Source: a virus. From it: a DNA stretch of 38,455 bases. Numbering within the stretch: the first letter of the stretch is position 1; each line of letters starts with the position of its first letter. The stretch is from IMG/VR virus record IMGVR_UViG_3300009161_000109, positions 1-38,455 of that record; one strand, given 5' to 3'. Made by a program: the position numbers and the translations under genes. The notes below the pieces were generated by a model. The model ran no database searches. It was given only the letters and a program-made list of their open reading frames with translations, and had not been told where the DNA came from. This document shows positions 6,767 to 15,405 of this stretch, piece by piece.

Positions 6767-9316
6767 CTACTTGCCGCCCTGCAGCCGCAGCCAGTCTAGC
6801 TCCGTGGCGCCCACGGCGTCGGGGTTGTTGCCCGTGGCGCGCATGTAGTGCTCCTTCCACGCCGTCGGGTGTCCCGCTGACTTGAGCATCTCCCCCGTCG
6901 GGGTGGAGGAGGCCCAGTGGTAGCGATCCTTGTCGTAGGGGTCGCGCTCCGGCCTGACGCCGGCCTCCCACGCCTTGCGGTAGTCGTAGTTCGCATTTTT
7001 ATTTATGTCCGGGGCCTCGCCGTACTGCTTTGAGAACTCCGAGAACCACGGCGTGGCGGATATGCCTCGACGGAAACGGTTCTCCCTGCCCTGCGCGGCC
7101 ATGTTCGGGTTCATGGTCGCGAAGTTCTGCAACCCCCCGGCGAGGTGCTGCACCTCCCCGCCGTCGGCGTACTTCTCTTCGGCCTTCTTGCCGTACACCG
7201 GCTTCTTCGCCAACACCAAGGGGCCAATCTGGATGACCTCCTCGGCGCTGTGGATTGGCTCCATCGAGGCGCGATCGTAAAAGTATCCGTGCCGCTCGGG
7301 GTCGTACCCGACCTGCTTCCACTCGGGGTGGTTGAGGTATGCCTGCGATTTGGCGACGGCCTCCTCCTCACTCATCGGGTTCCAATTGCCACGTATCACA
7401 GCGAACGGTGCCTTAGGACCCCCCTGCGCCACCTTGAGGGCTTTTTCTGGCTCCCCCATCATGGTTGCATCGGTAACCGATGACGTCGAGCCGTACGTTG
7501 TTGGTGAGCCCTCGCGGTGAATTGAGTTCACCCATACCCCGTGGTCTTTGTACGCGGGGATGTCTAGCCGCAGAGAGGTTCTCTCGCCGGCGGGTATCTC
7601 GTGCGACTTGCCAAACATTGGCTGTTTGTTTGTAGTCAACGCCCGCATCGCGTCCTCGGCCGTCGCCGGCGCGGGGACAAACGAGTAGGGCTCGACGGGC
7701 TTTAGCTTAGACACCAACGCATTGTACTGAGCGGCGCTGACCTTACCCTCGGCCAACATCTTCGCGGCCTCGGTCAACTCAGGCACCCGCTTAGTCACGT
7801 CCTTGAAATTCATGTTGAGGCGGTTGACGGCCGCCATCCCCCTACCTATGAGTTCCTCCCCAACCTTCTTCACGATGCTGCCCCTGTCGAAATGCTGGAT
7901 GCTGCCGCCCTCCGCCTTGACGCGGGTGACAGGCTTCGGGTAGAACACCGCCGCGGCCTCCGCGGAGGGGTTGAGGTAGCCCTCGTACCCGTACTCCTTG
8001 ACGAGGCGCTCCATGTCGTTCTGCGCCGAGGAGGCGTCAAGGACACCTTTGTTTGCCTCCGCGGTGTAGGGGCGGGTGTTAGACACCCGGGAGAGAAGGT
8101 TCAGCTTCTCGGGGTCCCTCTGCAGGTCGTAGAGGTTGTCTGACTCCGCGCGGTACCCGTACGGCCCCAGCTTGGCCTCAGGGACGCGCTCACCCAGCTC
8201 ACCGGGGTAGAAGTAGGTCCTGTCCTTCGGCCCCGAGCCAAGCCGCACACGCTCCGCCTCGGCGCCGGCTATGCCGCGGCCATACATCCGGGGGTCGGTT
8301 GTCGTGAGGTTCGAGAGGGGGCTGTAGTGCGTCAGTGCCGAGGAGGTCGCGGTGCCCGACCGGGGGGTAATCAGGCCCTGCATGTAGTCCGGGATGCCCC
8401 CGAGGTAGCCCGGCTCGTTGAACTCAGGGGGCAGGATGAGTGACTTCTGGGGGGCGTACTGGAACGTGTCCATTATCTCCCTGCGCCGCTCCAGCAACTT
8501 GCTAAGGCTCTCATCGCGGCCGTACCTGCGCGCCTCGTGTATGGCCTCATCGACCTTGAGCAGCTCCGCCTTCATTGTGGCGTTGAGTGGGGAGTAGTTG
8601 ACGAGGCTGTTCTGGCCGCGTGTCTCGGCGGTCATGGCGGGGCGTGCCAGATCGGTGTACATCGGCTGGTGCGCGCCCCACGCCACCTCCTCACCCTTCG
8701 GCCCGAAGGGGTTCTTCTTGATGCCGTGCCCGTAGAAGTCGTGCACCGCGCGGAACATCTCGTTGGAGTTGAGCCCCGTGCGCGGGTCAACGGCGTTAAG
8801 GAAGTCGTGCGGGTCCCCGCCCTGAAAGACGTTCAGGTGCCCCCGCTGGGTGACGTCATCAATCATCGCCGCGCTGTTGGGGTAGTTGCCCTCCCCGGCG
8901 CGGTGGAAGGACATACGCACCGGGAGGGACTCGAACTGCTGCTGTGTCTCCTTGGCCATCTGCCCGTAGGACTTGCGGAGGAGGTCGTCGTAGTTCTTTA
9001 TGCCGTGCTGCCGCACCATCTGGGGGTTCTTCTTCGCGTAGGCGTCAAAGACCGCGGTGCGGTACTGCGGGGAGTCCTCCACACCAAGGGAGTGCACCCG
9101 GGCTATGCCCGACTGCTTCGCGAGTGAGGACTCGGGCACCTCGGCGGGGGCGTACTGCCGACCCAGCGCCTTCTCGACGTACCTCTGCGCCGACCTCAGT
9201 GGGTTCGTCGGGCCGGGTGTGAGACCCTCCTTGGCGACGCGGTAGAAGGGGCCCTCCTGCTTGGTGGCGTAGGCAAGCCCCGCCTTAATCTGCGCGAGTG
9301 TCGGCGCCTTCGCCAT
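6767..9316 (-). CDS. Large polyvalent virion protein with putative ART-like domain
   Basis: This 849-residue multidomain protein is of the kind found in phage polyvalent proteins, probably packaged and ejected with DNA. Around residues 175-230 lies an FRAVHDFYGHG block followed by VAWGAHQPMYTDLARPAM and TAETRGQN, a conserved His/Asp-rich domain. Residues about 325-465 (LTHYSPLSNL, TYFYPG, NLYDLQRDP, GYEGYLNPS) resemble phage domains with an ADP-ribosyltransferase-like layout; that reading is inference. A GGSIQHF linker follows, then another polyvalent-type domain (RLDIPAYKDHGVWV ... EVIQIGPLVLAKK) and a second linker, YADGGEVQHLAGG. The ATG at 9316 fits TAATG coupling and matches the N-terminus of the neighbouring protein; an in-frame start 11 codons upstream was rejected. 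Confidence 0.75.
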   Translation of the reverse strand: MAKAPTLAQIKAGLAYATKQEGPFYRVAKEGLTPGPTNPLRSAQRYVEKALGRQYAPAEVPESSLAKQSGIARVHSLGVEDSPQYRTAVFDAYAKKNPQMVRQHGIKNYDDLLRKSYGQMAKETQQQFESLPVRMSFHRAGEGNYPNSAAMIDDVTQRGHLNVFQGGDPHDFLNAVDPRTGLNSNEMFRAVHDFYGHGIKKNPFGPKGEEVAWGAHQPMYTDLARPAMTAETRGQNSLVNYSPLNATMKAELLKVDEAIHEARRYGRDESLSKLLERRREIMDTFQYAPQKSLILPPEFNEPGYLGGIPDYMQGLITPRSGTATSSALTHYSPLSNLTTTDPRMYGRGIAGAEAERVRLGSGPKDRTYFYPGELGERVPEAKLGPYGYRAESDNLYDLQRDPEKLNLLSRVSNTRPYTAEANKGVLDASSAQNDMERLVKEYGYEGYLNPSAEAAAVFYPKPVTRVKAEGGSIQHFDRGSIVKKVGEELIGRGMAAVNRLNMNFKDVTKRVPELTEAAKMLAEGKVSAAQYNALVSKLKPVEPYSFVPAPATAEDAMRALTTNKQPMFGKSHEIPAGERTSLRLDIPAYKDHGVWVNSIHREGSPTTYGSTSSVTDATMMGEPEKALKVAQGGPKAPFAVIRGNWNPMSEEEAVAKSQAYLNHPEWKQVGYDPERHGYFYDRASMEPIHSAEEVIQIGPLVLAKKPVYGKKAEEKYADGGEVQHLAGGLQNFATMNPNMAAQGRENRFRRGISATPWFSEFSKQYGEAPDINKNANYDYRKAWEAGVRPERDPYDKDRYHWASSTPTGEMLKSAGHPTAWKEHYMRATGNNPDAVGATELDWLRLQGGK

Positions 9317-10290
9317 TACGCGTACGCCCTGTCGAGTGCGTCGAGCCACCCAAAATTCTGGATGCTGCCGCCCTCCTTGTGCTCCATCATCGCGCGGATG
9401 AGGTCGGCGTGGGTGGTCTCCGCGTTACCTGCTTTGTCCCACACGGCGTGGTGGGTGAGGTGTTGGTAGTAAGGCTCCAGCGAGGGGTCGATGTCCAGCC
9501 CCAACGCGTTCTGGCGCGCAGCGAGCCGGTCAACAGCCTCCTCGCCGCCGCCAATGCGCCGCGCGTACTTACGGCTGACGTCGCCCGGGGTGTGCAGCTG
9601 CAGTTGGCGGGCGTCCAGCGTCGGTAGGTCGCCGCGCCCCAGCAGGGAGCCGACGAAGCCGGTCTTGGCGGCGTCTATGCCGCGCAGGTCTTCCTTGGCG
9701 AACCCGCGCCAGTCGGAGAGGGGGCCGGCCACCAGCTGCGACACGTCCGGGCTCTTTTGAGGTAGGCGGGTCGCGGCTATACTTAATTCTTTCACGAGAT
9801 CGTTTTGCTTTCCAAATGGGGCGAACTTGGTGCGCAGGTCCTCCATAGCGGCTGGGCTGGCCTCGCCGCGCTCCGCGGCGTTGAGGTACCGCTGGCCGTG
9901 TGGCGTGCCAAGCCAGTCGGCGAAGGCTCCCTCGGGGCGCACCAGCTCGTCCGTGCGCTGCAGGGGCATGCCCTGCTTGGTGGCGGTGTTGTACGGCAGC
10001 CCCTGACGACCCACGGAAGACAGTGTGATGCCGTGCGCCTTGATAAGGTCGCGCATCCTAAGGTCACCCTCGTTGGCGCGCTTTGCCTGACCTGACATGA
10101 AGTTGCCGTAGCCGCGCTGCACGTAGTCCGGCACGGCCACCATGTTCAGGTCGCGCCCGACGTCGGCCATGGGGCGCCAACTCGTCCAGTCACTTATCTT
10201 TTTCACGACAGGGTCCGCGTAGTCCCTCAGCCTCGACTCTTGCGAGGCGAGGGCGGCCTTGATCTGCGCAAATGTCAGAGTCTTCGCCAC
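9316..10290 (-). CDS. Internal virion / polyvalent-type protein, 324 aa
   Basis: The GTG start overlaps the upstream stop by one base (TAGTG). The 324-residue protein begins MAKTLTFAQIKAALA, like the next protein downstream (MAKAPTLAQIKAGLA). It is largely helical, with a conserved-looking C-terminal part (SRKYARRIGGGEEAVDRLAA, then EPYYQHLTHHAVWDKAG) that also occurs in other phage polyvalent proteins, and it ends with the linker EGGSIQNF and LDALDRAYA. The same last nine residues end the upstream protein. No enzyme motif is recognised. I infer a virion protein ejected with DNA, from its position at the end of the late operon. Confidence 0.65.
   Translation of the reverse strand: MAKTLTFAQIKAALASQESRLRDYADPVVKKISDWTSWRPMADVGRDLNMVAVPDYVQRGYGNFMSGQAKRANEGDLRMRDLIKAHGITLSSVGRQGLPYNTATKQGMPLQRTDELVRPEGAFADWLGTPHGQRYLNAAERGEASPAAMEDLRTKFAPFGKQNDLVKELSIAATRLPQKSPDVSQLVAGPLSDWRGFAKEDLRGIDAAKTGFVGSLLGRGDLPTLDARQLQLHTPGDVSRKYARRIGGGEEAVDRLAARQNALGLDIDPSLEPYYQHLTHHAVWDKAGNAETTHADLIRAMMEHKEGGSIQNFGWLDALDRAYA
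9317..9347. repeat. 31-bp direct repeat at a gene junction, copy 1
   Basis: This segment is identical to 10291-10321. It encodes, on the - strand, the DALDRAYA end and stop region of the 324-residue protein, directly before the start of the 849-residue protein. The following start regions are also similar (MAK..T.AQIKA.LA), so the duplicated unit is a whole gene boundary. Confidence 0.9.
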
Positions 10291-12236
10291 TACGCGTACG
10301 CCCTGTCGAGTGCGTCGAGCCCACCGACCTCACCGCCCTCGTTGTAGCCCAAGTCCTCTAAACGATGGAAAAATCCGGGGTCCATCTTTTGTACCAGCTT
10401 GTTTCTAGATAAATCCATGGAGCCTACATTGGGGTCTTTCCTTGTCCCTGCGGCTATCTTAGCAGCAATCGCGGCCTCCATCTCGGTTAATTTATCTGGG
10501 AACAGCGCCGTGTGGGGGGTCATCATCATCTCAACGCCGAGGTCTTCCCCGCCATGAACGTACGGGTACGAGGCGTTAAGTTCTGGACGGTAGCTGTAAT
10601 TTCCGGTGAGCTTAAAAAGTCTAGGACCCACACTATTTACAGGAACGTCCAGCAGACCGGGCTCCGTGGTGTTTCGAATGATTGAGTCGTAGTCAAATAT
10701 CTGCCCCTTGTCGGGGCGTCCACGTGACACACCCTCGCCACCTAAGGTCTCCGTTGCAGCGGCGCGTTGTTCAAAAGTTTTTAACCTATTGGCAAAGTCA
10801 GGGGCCCCCACATCTATGTCGGGCTCAAAGAACGGCTTGCCGTCCTGTGATACATACTTTTTATGCCCCGCCAACTTGGCGTTCATTGCCGCACGTAAAT
10901 CGTCCGGGAGCAGCCCTTGATCCACAGCTTTTTGAAAACCGCGTAGTACCCTATCCGACACCCCCGTACTTGAGCGGTGCATCTCGGCGGTCCCAACGCG
11001 AGGGGCTATGATGATGCCCGGGTAGTCCCGTTGCATGTTTGCAAGCCCGCTGGCAGCGTTAGCATTTCCAGAACCCCACACCGAGCCCGCGTAGGCCGGG
11101 TCTACCGTGCTAAGGGTAGAGAACCGCGCCCCGCCCTTCTCCTTGCTCCTACCGAGCCGTGTAATCAGTCTGTCCGATATGGTGCTACCAAAGTATTCGT
11201 TTCGGTACGGGTCGAGCACCTTTGAGGCGGGTTGAGGCTGAACCTTAGGAAAATACAACCCTGAATTTTTTAGCGCAGGCATGAGAGTATCCACGCCCTT
11301 GCCTATGAGCTCTTGCCCAACCTTCTTAACTACGCCGGCGGTGGCGAAGTGTTGCACGCTGCCGCCGGCGGCCTTACGCTCCGCCGCCGCGTCGTTGAAG
11401 TACTTCAGGAGTGGCGAGATCGCCTCGGGGTGCTTCATCGCCTCCGCACCGGCGAGCATGCCTCCACCGATAACTTTTGGGAGGAGCCCCTGCTTAGTGG
11501 ACAGCGCGGCACCCAAGGCGCCCAGCCCGCTCTTCGCGGCGCCGGCGAAGTCACCCTCACGCGCCCTGTTGTAGGCGTCCACAAGCTCGTACCCCGCACC
11601 AGCGCCACCGAGCGTCCTGCTGACCGGCGAAGCTGCGGGCATAGACATCCCGCCACGAATAAACGCTCCCGCGGCGTTGGCTCGCCTAGCCATGGCGCTC
11701 TCCTCTACCGGAACTAAAAGTCCGCTTTTGGAAAGGCGAAATTTTGCGTTGGGCGCAAGGTCCGCCCCCGCGTTCAGCGCGGGGGTAATCTGCGTGTCAA
11801 GGACATGCTGCCCGTGTGCTGCAGTGCCGATAGTGTCTTGGTGCCTTGGGGTCATAAGCCCCTCGTCAACCTGAGTGCGCATGTATTTTTTTACCCCGTG
11901 TAGTTGGTTCACGTTGGCAAGACCACGGTCAACAAAGTCACGCGCCTCACCACCCACGAGCCCCAACCCGGCGCCCGCGCCGGCACCCACCCACGGGTTG
12001 ACACGGGAGGCCTGCAGGTGAGCCCACTCGGCGGCGGCGCGTTTGCGGTCCTCCGCGTCCTCCGCGTCTTCCTTAGCTTTACGCTCCGCGGCCTGCTCCG
12101 CCGCGAAGCGGGCGCGGTCTTCGGCGTCCTCGAGACTGCTCTGGCTGGTTTCACTCATTTTGTTTGCACCGTAGTTCCAGTCTTTAGGGAGGTTCGCCAT
12201 CTCTTCCGCCACCAGCTGCTCTCTCGGGGTGGTCAT
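10290..12236 (-). CDS. Internal virion / polyvalent-type protein, 648 aa
   Basis: The 648-residue protein starts with a charged helical region (residues 30-75, rich in Ala, Glu, Arg and Lys; probable coiled coil). A Gly/Ala-rich stretch follows (VGAGAGAGLGLVGGEA) that may touch membrane. The linker GGSVQHFATAGVVKKVGQEL comes near residue 290. The C-terminal domain (about 380-610: VWGSGNANAASGLANMQRDY, DRVLRGFQKAVDQGL, KGQIFDYDSIIRNTTEP, SYPYVHGGEDLGVE) is of a type seen in many uncultured phage virion proteins. The end is NEGGEVGGLDALDRAYA. Its start overlaps the upstream stop (ATGA). No catalytic motif was identified; ejection with the genome is inferred from place and composition. Confidence 0.65.
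   Translation of the reverse strand: MTTPREQLVAEEMANLPKDWNYGANKMSETSQSSLEDAEDRARFAAEQAAERKAKEDAEDAEDRKRAAAEWAHLQASRVNPWVGAGAGAGLGLVGGEARDFVDRGLANVNQLHGVKKYMRTQVDEGLMTPRHQDTIGTAAHGQHVLDTQITPALNAGADLAPNAKFRLSKSGLLVPVEESAMARRANAAGAFIRGGMSMPAASPVSRTLGGAGAGYELVDAYNRAREGDFAGAAKSGLGALGAALSTKQGLLPKVIGGGMLAGAEAMKHPEAISPLLKYFNDAAAERKAAGGSVQHFATAGVVKKVGQELIGKGVDTLMPALKNSGLYFPKVQPQPASKVLDPYRNEYFGSTISDRLITRLGRSKEKGGARFSTLSTVDPAYAGSVWGSGNANAASGLANMQRDYPGIIIAPRVGTAEMHRSSTGVSDRVLRGFQKAVDQGLLPDDLRAAMNAKLAGHKKYVSQDGKPFFEPDIDVGAPDFANRLKTFEQRAAATETLGGEGVSRGRPDKGQIFDYDSIIRNTTEPGLLDVPVNSVGPRLFKLTGNYSYRPELNASYPYVHGGEDLGVEMMMTPHTALFPDKLTEMEAAIAAKIAAGTRKDPNVGSMDLSRNKLVQKMDPGFFHRLEDLGYNEGGEVGGLDALDRAYA
10291..10321. 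repeat. 31-bp direct repeat at a gene junction, copy 2
   Basis: This segment is identical to 9317-9347. It encodes the DALDRAYA end of the 648-residue protein and abuts the GTG start of the 324-residue protein. The two copies are 974 bp apart, almost exactly one gene length. Confidence 0.9.
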
Positions 12237-14251
12237 TTTTTAGCGCCCCTTCTTTGCTCTTCTAGGAGCTTATCTCTCTTTTCTTCGTACCTTTTTTCCC
12301 TCGCCGGGTCTTCATATTTCGCGGGGGGTGCCGCAGGGGCCGCGGGGACTCTGCTGGCGTAGCTCGGCAAATCTATTTTACTTTCCTTTATGCTCACCAC
12401 ACGTTTGTGGTACGCGTCAAGCAACGCAATTCTCTCTGGGTTTTGCACAAACTCTTTGAAGTTTCCAAGCCCTCCCCTTGGGTAAAGTTTATTAAACAGT
12501 ACCCGCTCTTGTTCCTTGGCCTTGCTCAACTCCGCCAGTGCCATCTCGCGCTTGATTACAAGTTCCGCGGGGTCTTTTATGCTGCCCGTCGCGAGCTCCC
12601 CCAAACTGCGCTCGAGGTTAGATACCGAACCCTGCCCCTTAAACGCGTTCTTTTGGTATTCAAGCGCGCGCTGTGCGTAGAGGTTGGCAAGCTCTCGGTA
12701 GTTTGTAATTATCTTGTTTTGCTGATCCTCGGTAAGAAGTTGTCCGTTAGCGCCCAGAGTGGGGATTTTCAACGAAAACTCTGCTACGCCCGGGATGCTA
12801 ATATTGTTCCCTTGACCTGCAATCGTGGCACTTACACCACTTTCGAGGAGCCCCCCTATAGCAGCAAAGAATCCGGAACGCGCGAACTGGCCGAGTGCCT
12901 CCGGTGTCTCCTTGCTCAGGGATATAATTCTACTGGACAGCGCCATTGACTTGCGAGTATTTTCGGGGTCTACAGATGTATTCCACTGCTCATACGCGGG
13001 GGCAAAGATTTTTTCTACCTCAAACTTATCTGTTGACTCCTGCGCCCTCAGCTCGTCCGCGGTGAGCCTGCGTGGCGCCGCAGGTGCCGCCGCAGGTGCC
13101 GCCGCAGCGGGCGCAGCGGGCGCAGCGGGCGCCACCGCTACGGGCGCCGCAGGTGTTGCGGCCGCTGAAGGAACGTAGGGCATCTTAACCTTGCCCAACA
13201 CGCCCTGCTTGCTGTTTTTATCTAGGTAGTCAACAAGCCGCTGATCGTGTTCCGGGAGCGACTTGTAGGGAGTTGTTTTATCTCCGGGCGCGGGCGGCGG
13301 TGCCGGCGTCCAGTTGTCACTAGGGCCCGCGAGGGTGGCCGTCGGGCTAAGGACATCTGGCTCCCGCAGCGCAGCGGGCGCCGGTGCCGCAACAGGCGCA
13401 GGCGCAGGCGCAGGCGCAGCAACGGGCGCGGGTGCCGGGGACCCCCGAACCATATTTCGCACATCCGCTGGCATGCCCGGCGTATTCCCGTCGGGGCTGT
13501 ATTGAAAGGGTCGACCCTCTGCAGTAACCGCTGTTCTTGGGTCGAATGCTTTTTGCAACGTGCTAAACACAACCGCATCCGCGCCCGTGGTGTCTCCGCC
13601 CTGCCGTAATGCGTCGGCAGTATCCAAATCTTTTCCTATAACGCCTTTATTTTTCTCGTACTCCGTAACAAGTTTTGTGAGGTCCTCAAATCTATTCTGA
13701 TTTGCTAAGTTTTGTCCGACAGCTTTAAAATGATTTGGGAGTCTACCTATAAGCGCCTGCGCGGGGGATACCCTGCCCGCTGCGGGTGCGCCGGGTGCGC
13801 CGGGTGCGCCGGGTGCGCCGGGTGCGCCGGGTTCTGCACCGGGAACGGCGTTGAAGTACTGGTTCTGCTGCTTGGCCACCTCAGCGGCTGCGCGCTGCTG
13901 CGCCAGCTGCATGCGCATGTTGTAGATGTCGGTGGTCTGCTCCTCACGCGCCTTGCCGCGCAGGGCGAGACCCTCCGTGGGTCCCTGTATGCCCCCCGTC
14001 GTCCACGCCGCGGCGTCCTTGAGCCGCTCGAGGAAGCTCGACTTCTGTGCCTCCTTCTCGTCGATCAGGCGCTGCATGTTCTCGAGGATGGACTTACCGG
14101 CCTCGGTGTCAAGGTACTGAGTCCCCGCGATATTAACGCGCTGAAACTTACTTGTCCCCGGGGCGGCCTTGACGGCGATCGTCGCCGACGAGGGTTTCTC
14201 CTCGGCGGCTATGGAGTCTAAGGCGCCAGCTGGCGTTGCTGTGACTGTCAT
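12233..14251 (-). CDS. Internal virion protein with collagen-like and Ala/Pro-rich linkers, 672 aa
   Basis: The order along the protein is: an N-terminal region with a coiled coil (residues 55-135, Gln/Glu/Ala-rich); a five-unit Gly-Ala-Pro collagen-like run near residue 145; a helical segment; two long Ala/Pro linkers (about 275-300 and 370-395); a larger folded C-terminal region (LSSRIISLSKETPEALGQFA, then NLYAQRALEYQKNAFKGQG); and a basic Glu/Arg/Lys tail ending RRGAKK. This long, flexible, helix-rich layout suits an internal or ejection protein that must unfold to leave through a short tail. No enzyme motif was seen. AAGGAAAA lies before the ATG, and the stop overlaps the next start (ATGA). 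Confidence 0.65.
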   Translation of the reverse strand: MTVTATPAGALDSIAAEEKPSSATIAVKAAPGTSKFQRVNIAGTQYLDTEAGKSILENMQRLIDEKEAQKSSFLERLKDAAAWTTGGIQGPTEGLALRGKAREEQTTDIYNMRMQLAQQRAAAEVAKQQNQYFNAVPGAEPGAPGAPGAPGAPGAPAAGRVSPAQALIGRLPNHFKAVGQNLANQNRFEDLTKLVTEYEKNKGVIGKDLDTADALRQGGDTTGADAVVFSTLQKAFDPRTAVTAEGRPFQYSPDGNTPGMPADVRNMVRGSPAPAPVAAPAPAPAPVAAPAPAALREPDVLSPTATLAGPSDNWTPAPPPAPGDKTTPYKSLPEHDQRLVDYLDKNSKQGVLGKVKMPYVPSAAATPAAPVAVAPAAPAAPAAAAPAAAPAAPRRLTADELRAQESTDKFEVEKIFAPAYEQWNTSVDPENTRKSMALSSRIISLSKETPEALGQFARSGFFAAIGGLLESGVSATIAGQGNNISIPGVAEFSLKIPTLGANGQLLTEDQQNKIITNYRELANLYAQRALEYQKNAFKGQGSVSNLERSLGELATGSIKDPAELVIKREMALAELSKAKEQERVLFNKLYPRGGLGNFKEFVQNPERIALLDAYHKRVVSIKESKIDLPSYASRVPAAPAAPPAKYEDPAREKRYEEKRDKLLEEQRRGAKK
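13784..13828. repeat. Five tandem 9-bp units coding Gly-Ala-Pro
   Basis: GGGTGCGCC is repeated five times without change and encodes Gly-Ala-Pro triplets on the - strand. Perfect short tandem repeats like this expand and contract by slippage, so the collagen-like run probably varies in length between related phages. Confidence 0.9.
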
Positions 14252-14295
14252 TATCTATTTTCCTTGGTGCGTGTCATTGCGTCGCGTGTCCGGTG

Positions 14296-15405
14296 TTAGT
14301 ACCACGAATCATCCGAGTCCGCCGCGGCGGTGTTCCAGTCGCTGCCGTACGGGGACTCGTCCTCGTAGACGTACCCGCCGCTAGTGGGGTTCTGGGTTAT
14401 TGGAGTACCACTAGCCCCCATCATGTCCGCCACGCTTGAGCCGTCGGCGTACACAGGGAACCCGTTTGCGTCTTTGTATATGGGCGCACCAGTGGCGTCC
14501 ATACCCGTAGAGTTTCCGTAGATGACGCTGGGGGCTCCACCCCCGGGCGTGCTGTACGTCGTTGTGGAGTTGCCACCACCCGAGCCAGTACCAAAACCGA
14601 GCTTGTCCAATAAGCCCTTCAGCGGCGCTATGCCCTGCGTGGCGGCCTTGAAGTTTGCGTCCCCCGGCTTCCCAATTTGAGGGGTGCCGTAGATGGAGTC
14701 CAGTATGTTGCCTCCCCCGCCGACCATCGAGAGGAGGGACCCCACTTGGCTGAGGGGGGCGAGCTCGGTCGACTTGGTCGTTATCGTGCCCGGCTTCGCG
14801 GCGTTGAGGACGTTGGCCACGTTCGAGAGCTGTGTGGTGGGGAAGTTCGCGGTGTCGAGCGCGGCCTTGACGCCCTGACCACCCAGCGTCCCTAGGCCGC
14901 TCGCGGCGACCGCGCCGGTCTGCTGCGCCTGAAGTGCCTCGGCCATCTGCTTCTGGAAGAGGTCGGCCAGCGCGGCGGACTTGGCCCTCTGCACGCCGTA
15001 CCGCTGCTGGGAGCCACCGAACCCGCCCGAGCTGACACCACTCGCCTCGGCGGGTGCCGTGATGTCGGGCATGATCCGGTTGAGCAAACCCTCCTGCGCG
15101 GAGAAGAGCCCGCCCAGCGGGGTGCTGACGTTCGGTGTGACGGTCTGCACCCCCGAGGCGTCGGTGGCGACGTTCCACGGGTTCGCGGCGCCGGTGGCGA
15201 TTTGATTCAGTGTGCTCGCGCCGGAGGTGAATGGGTTTGTCGCGCCCGGCGCAAAAGTGTTCGCGGCAAAACTCTGCGCCGCGCTGGGTGCCTGCGCCTG
15301 AGCCAGCGAGGCGTTGACGACGCCCTGCTGCGCCGCGTCGTACCACTTGGGCAGCGTCAGTGCGGAGGTCTCCGTGTTGGAGAGGATACTATTGAGTCCG
15401 GCCAT
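14296..15405 (-). CDS. Virion-associated protein, 369 aa, Ala/Gly/Ser-rich
   Basis: The 369-residue protein starts MAGLNSILSNTETSALTLP, continues with Gln/Ala-rich helices (KWYDAAQQGVVNASLAQAQA and SAALADLFQKQMAEALQAQQ), and ends in a Gly/Ser/Thr-rich region with an acidic, aromatic tail (DESPYGSDWNTAAADSDDSW). The layout is like internal or DNA-transfer proteins of short-tailed phages, but no named family is recognised. It is coupled to the upstream gene by a TAATG overlap. A 44-bp gap before the next gene carries only that gene's ribosome-binding site. Confidence 0.65.
   Translation of the reverse strand: MAGLNSILSNTETSALTLPKWYDAAQQGVVNASLAQAQAPSAAQSFAANTFAPGATNPFTSGASTLNQIATGAANPWNVATDASGVQTVTPNVSTPLGGLFSAQEGLLNRIMPDITAPAEASGVSSGGFGGSQQRYGVQRAKSAALADLFQKQMAEALQAQQTGAVAASGLGTLGGQGVKAALDTANFPTTQLSNVANVLNAAKPGTITTKSTELAPLSQVGSLLSMVGGGGNILDSIYGTPQIGKPGDANFKAATQGIAPLKGLLDKLGFGTGSGGGNSTTTYSTPGGGAPSVIYGNSTGMDATGAPIYKDANGFPVYADGSSVADMMGASGTPITQNPTSGGYVYEDESPYGSDWNTAAADSDDSWY

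Noticed and set aside
10185-10215. A further YATAAGT-like site on the - strand
   Set aside because: The hexamer is GATAAG inside a gene, without the GGGCG box 18 bp upstream or the TATAGGA end.
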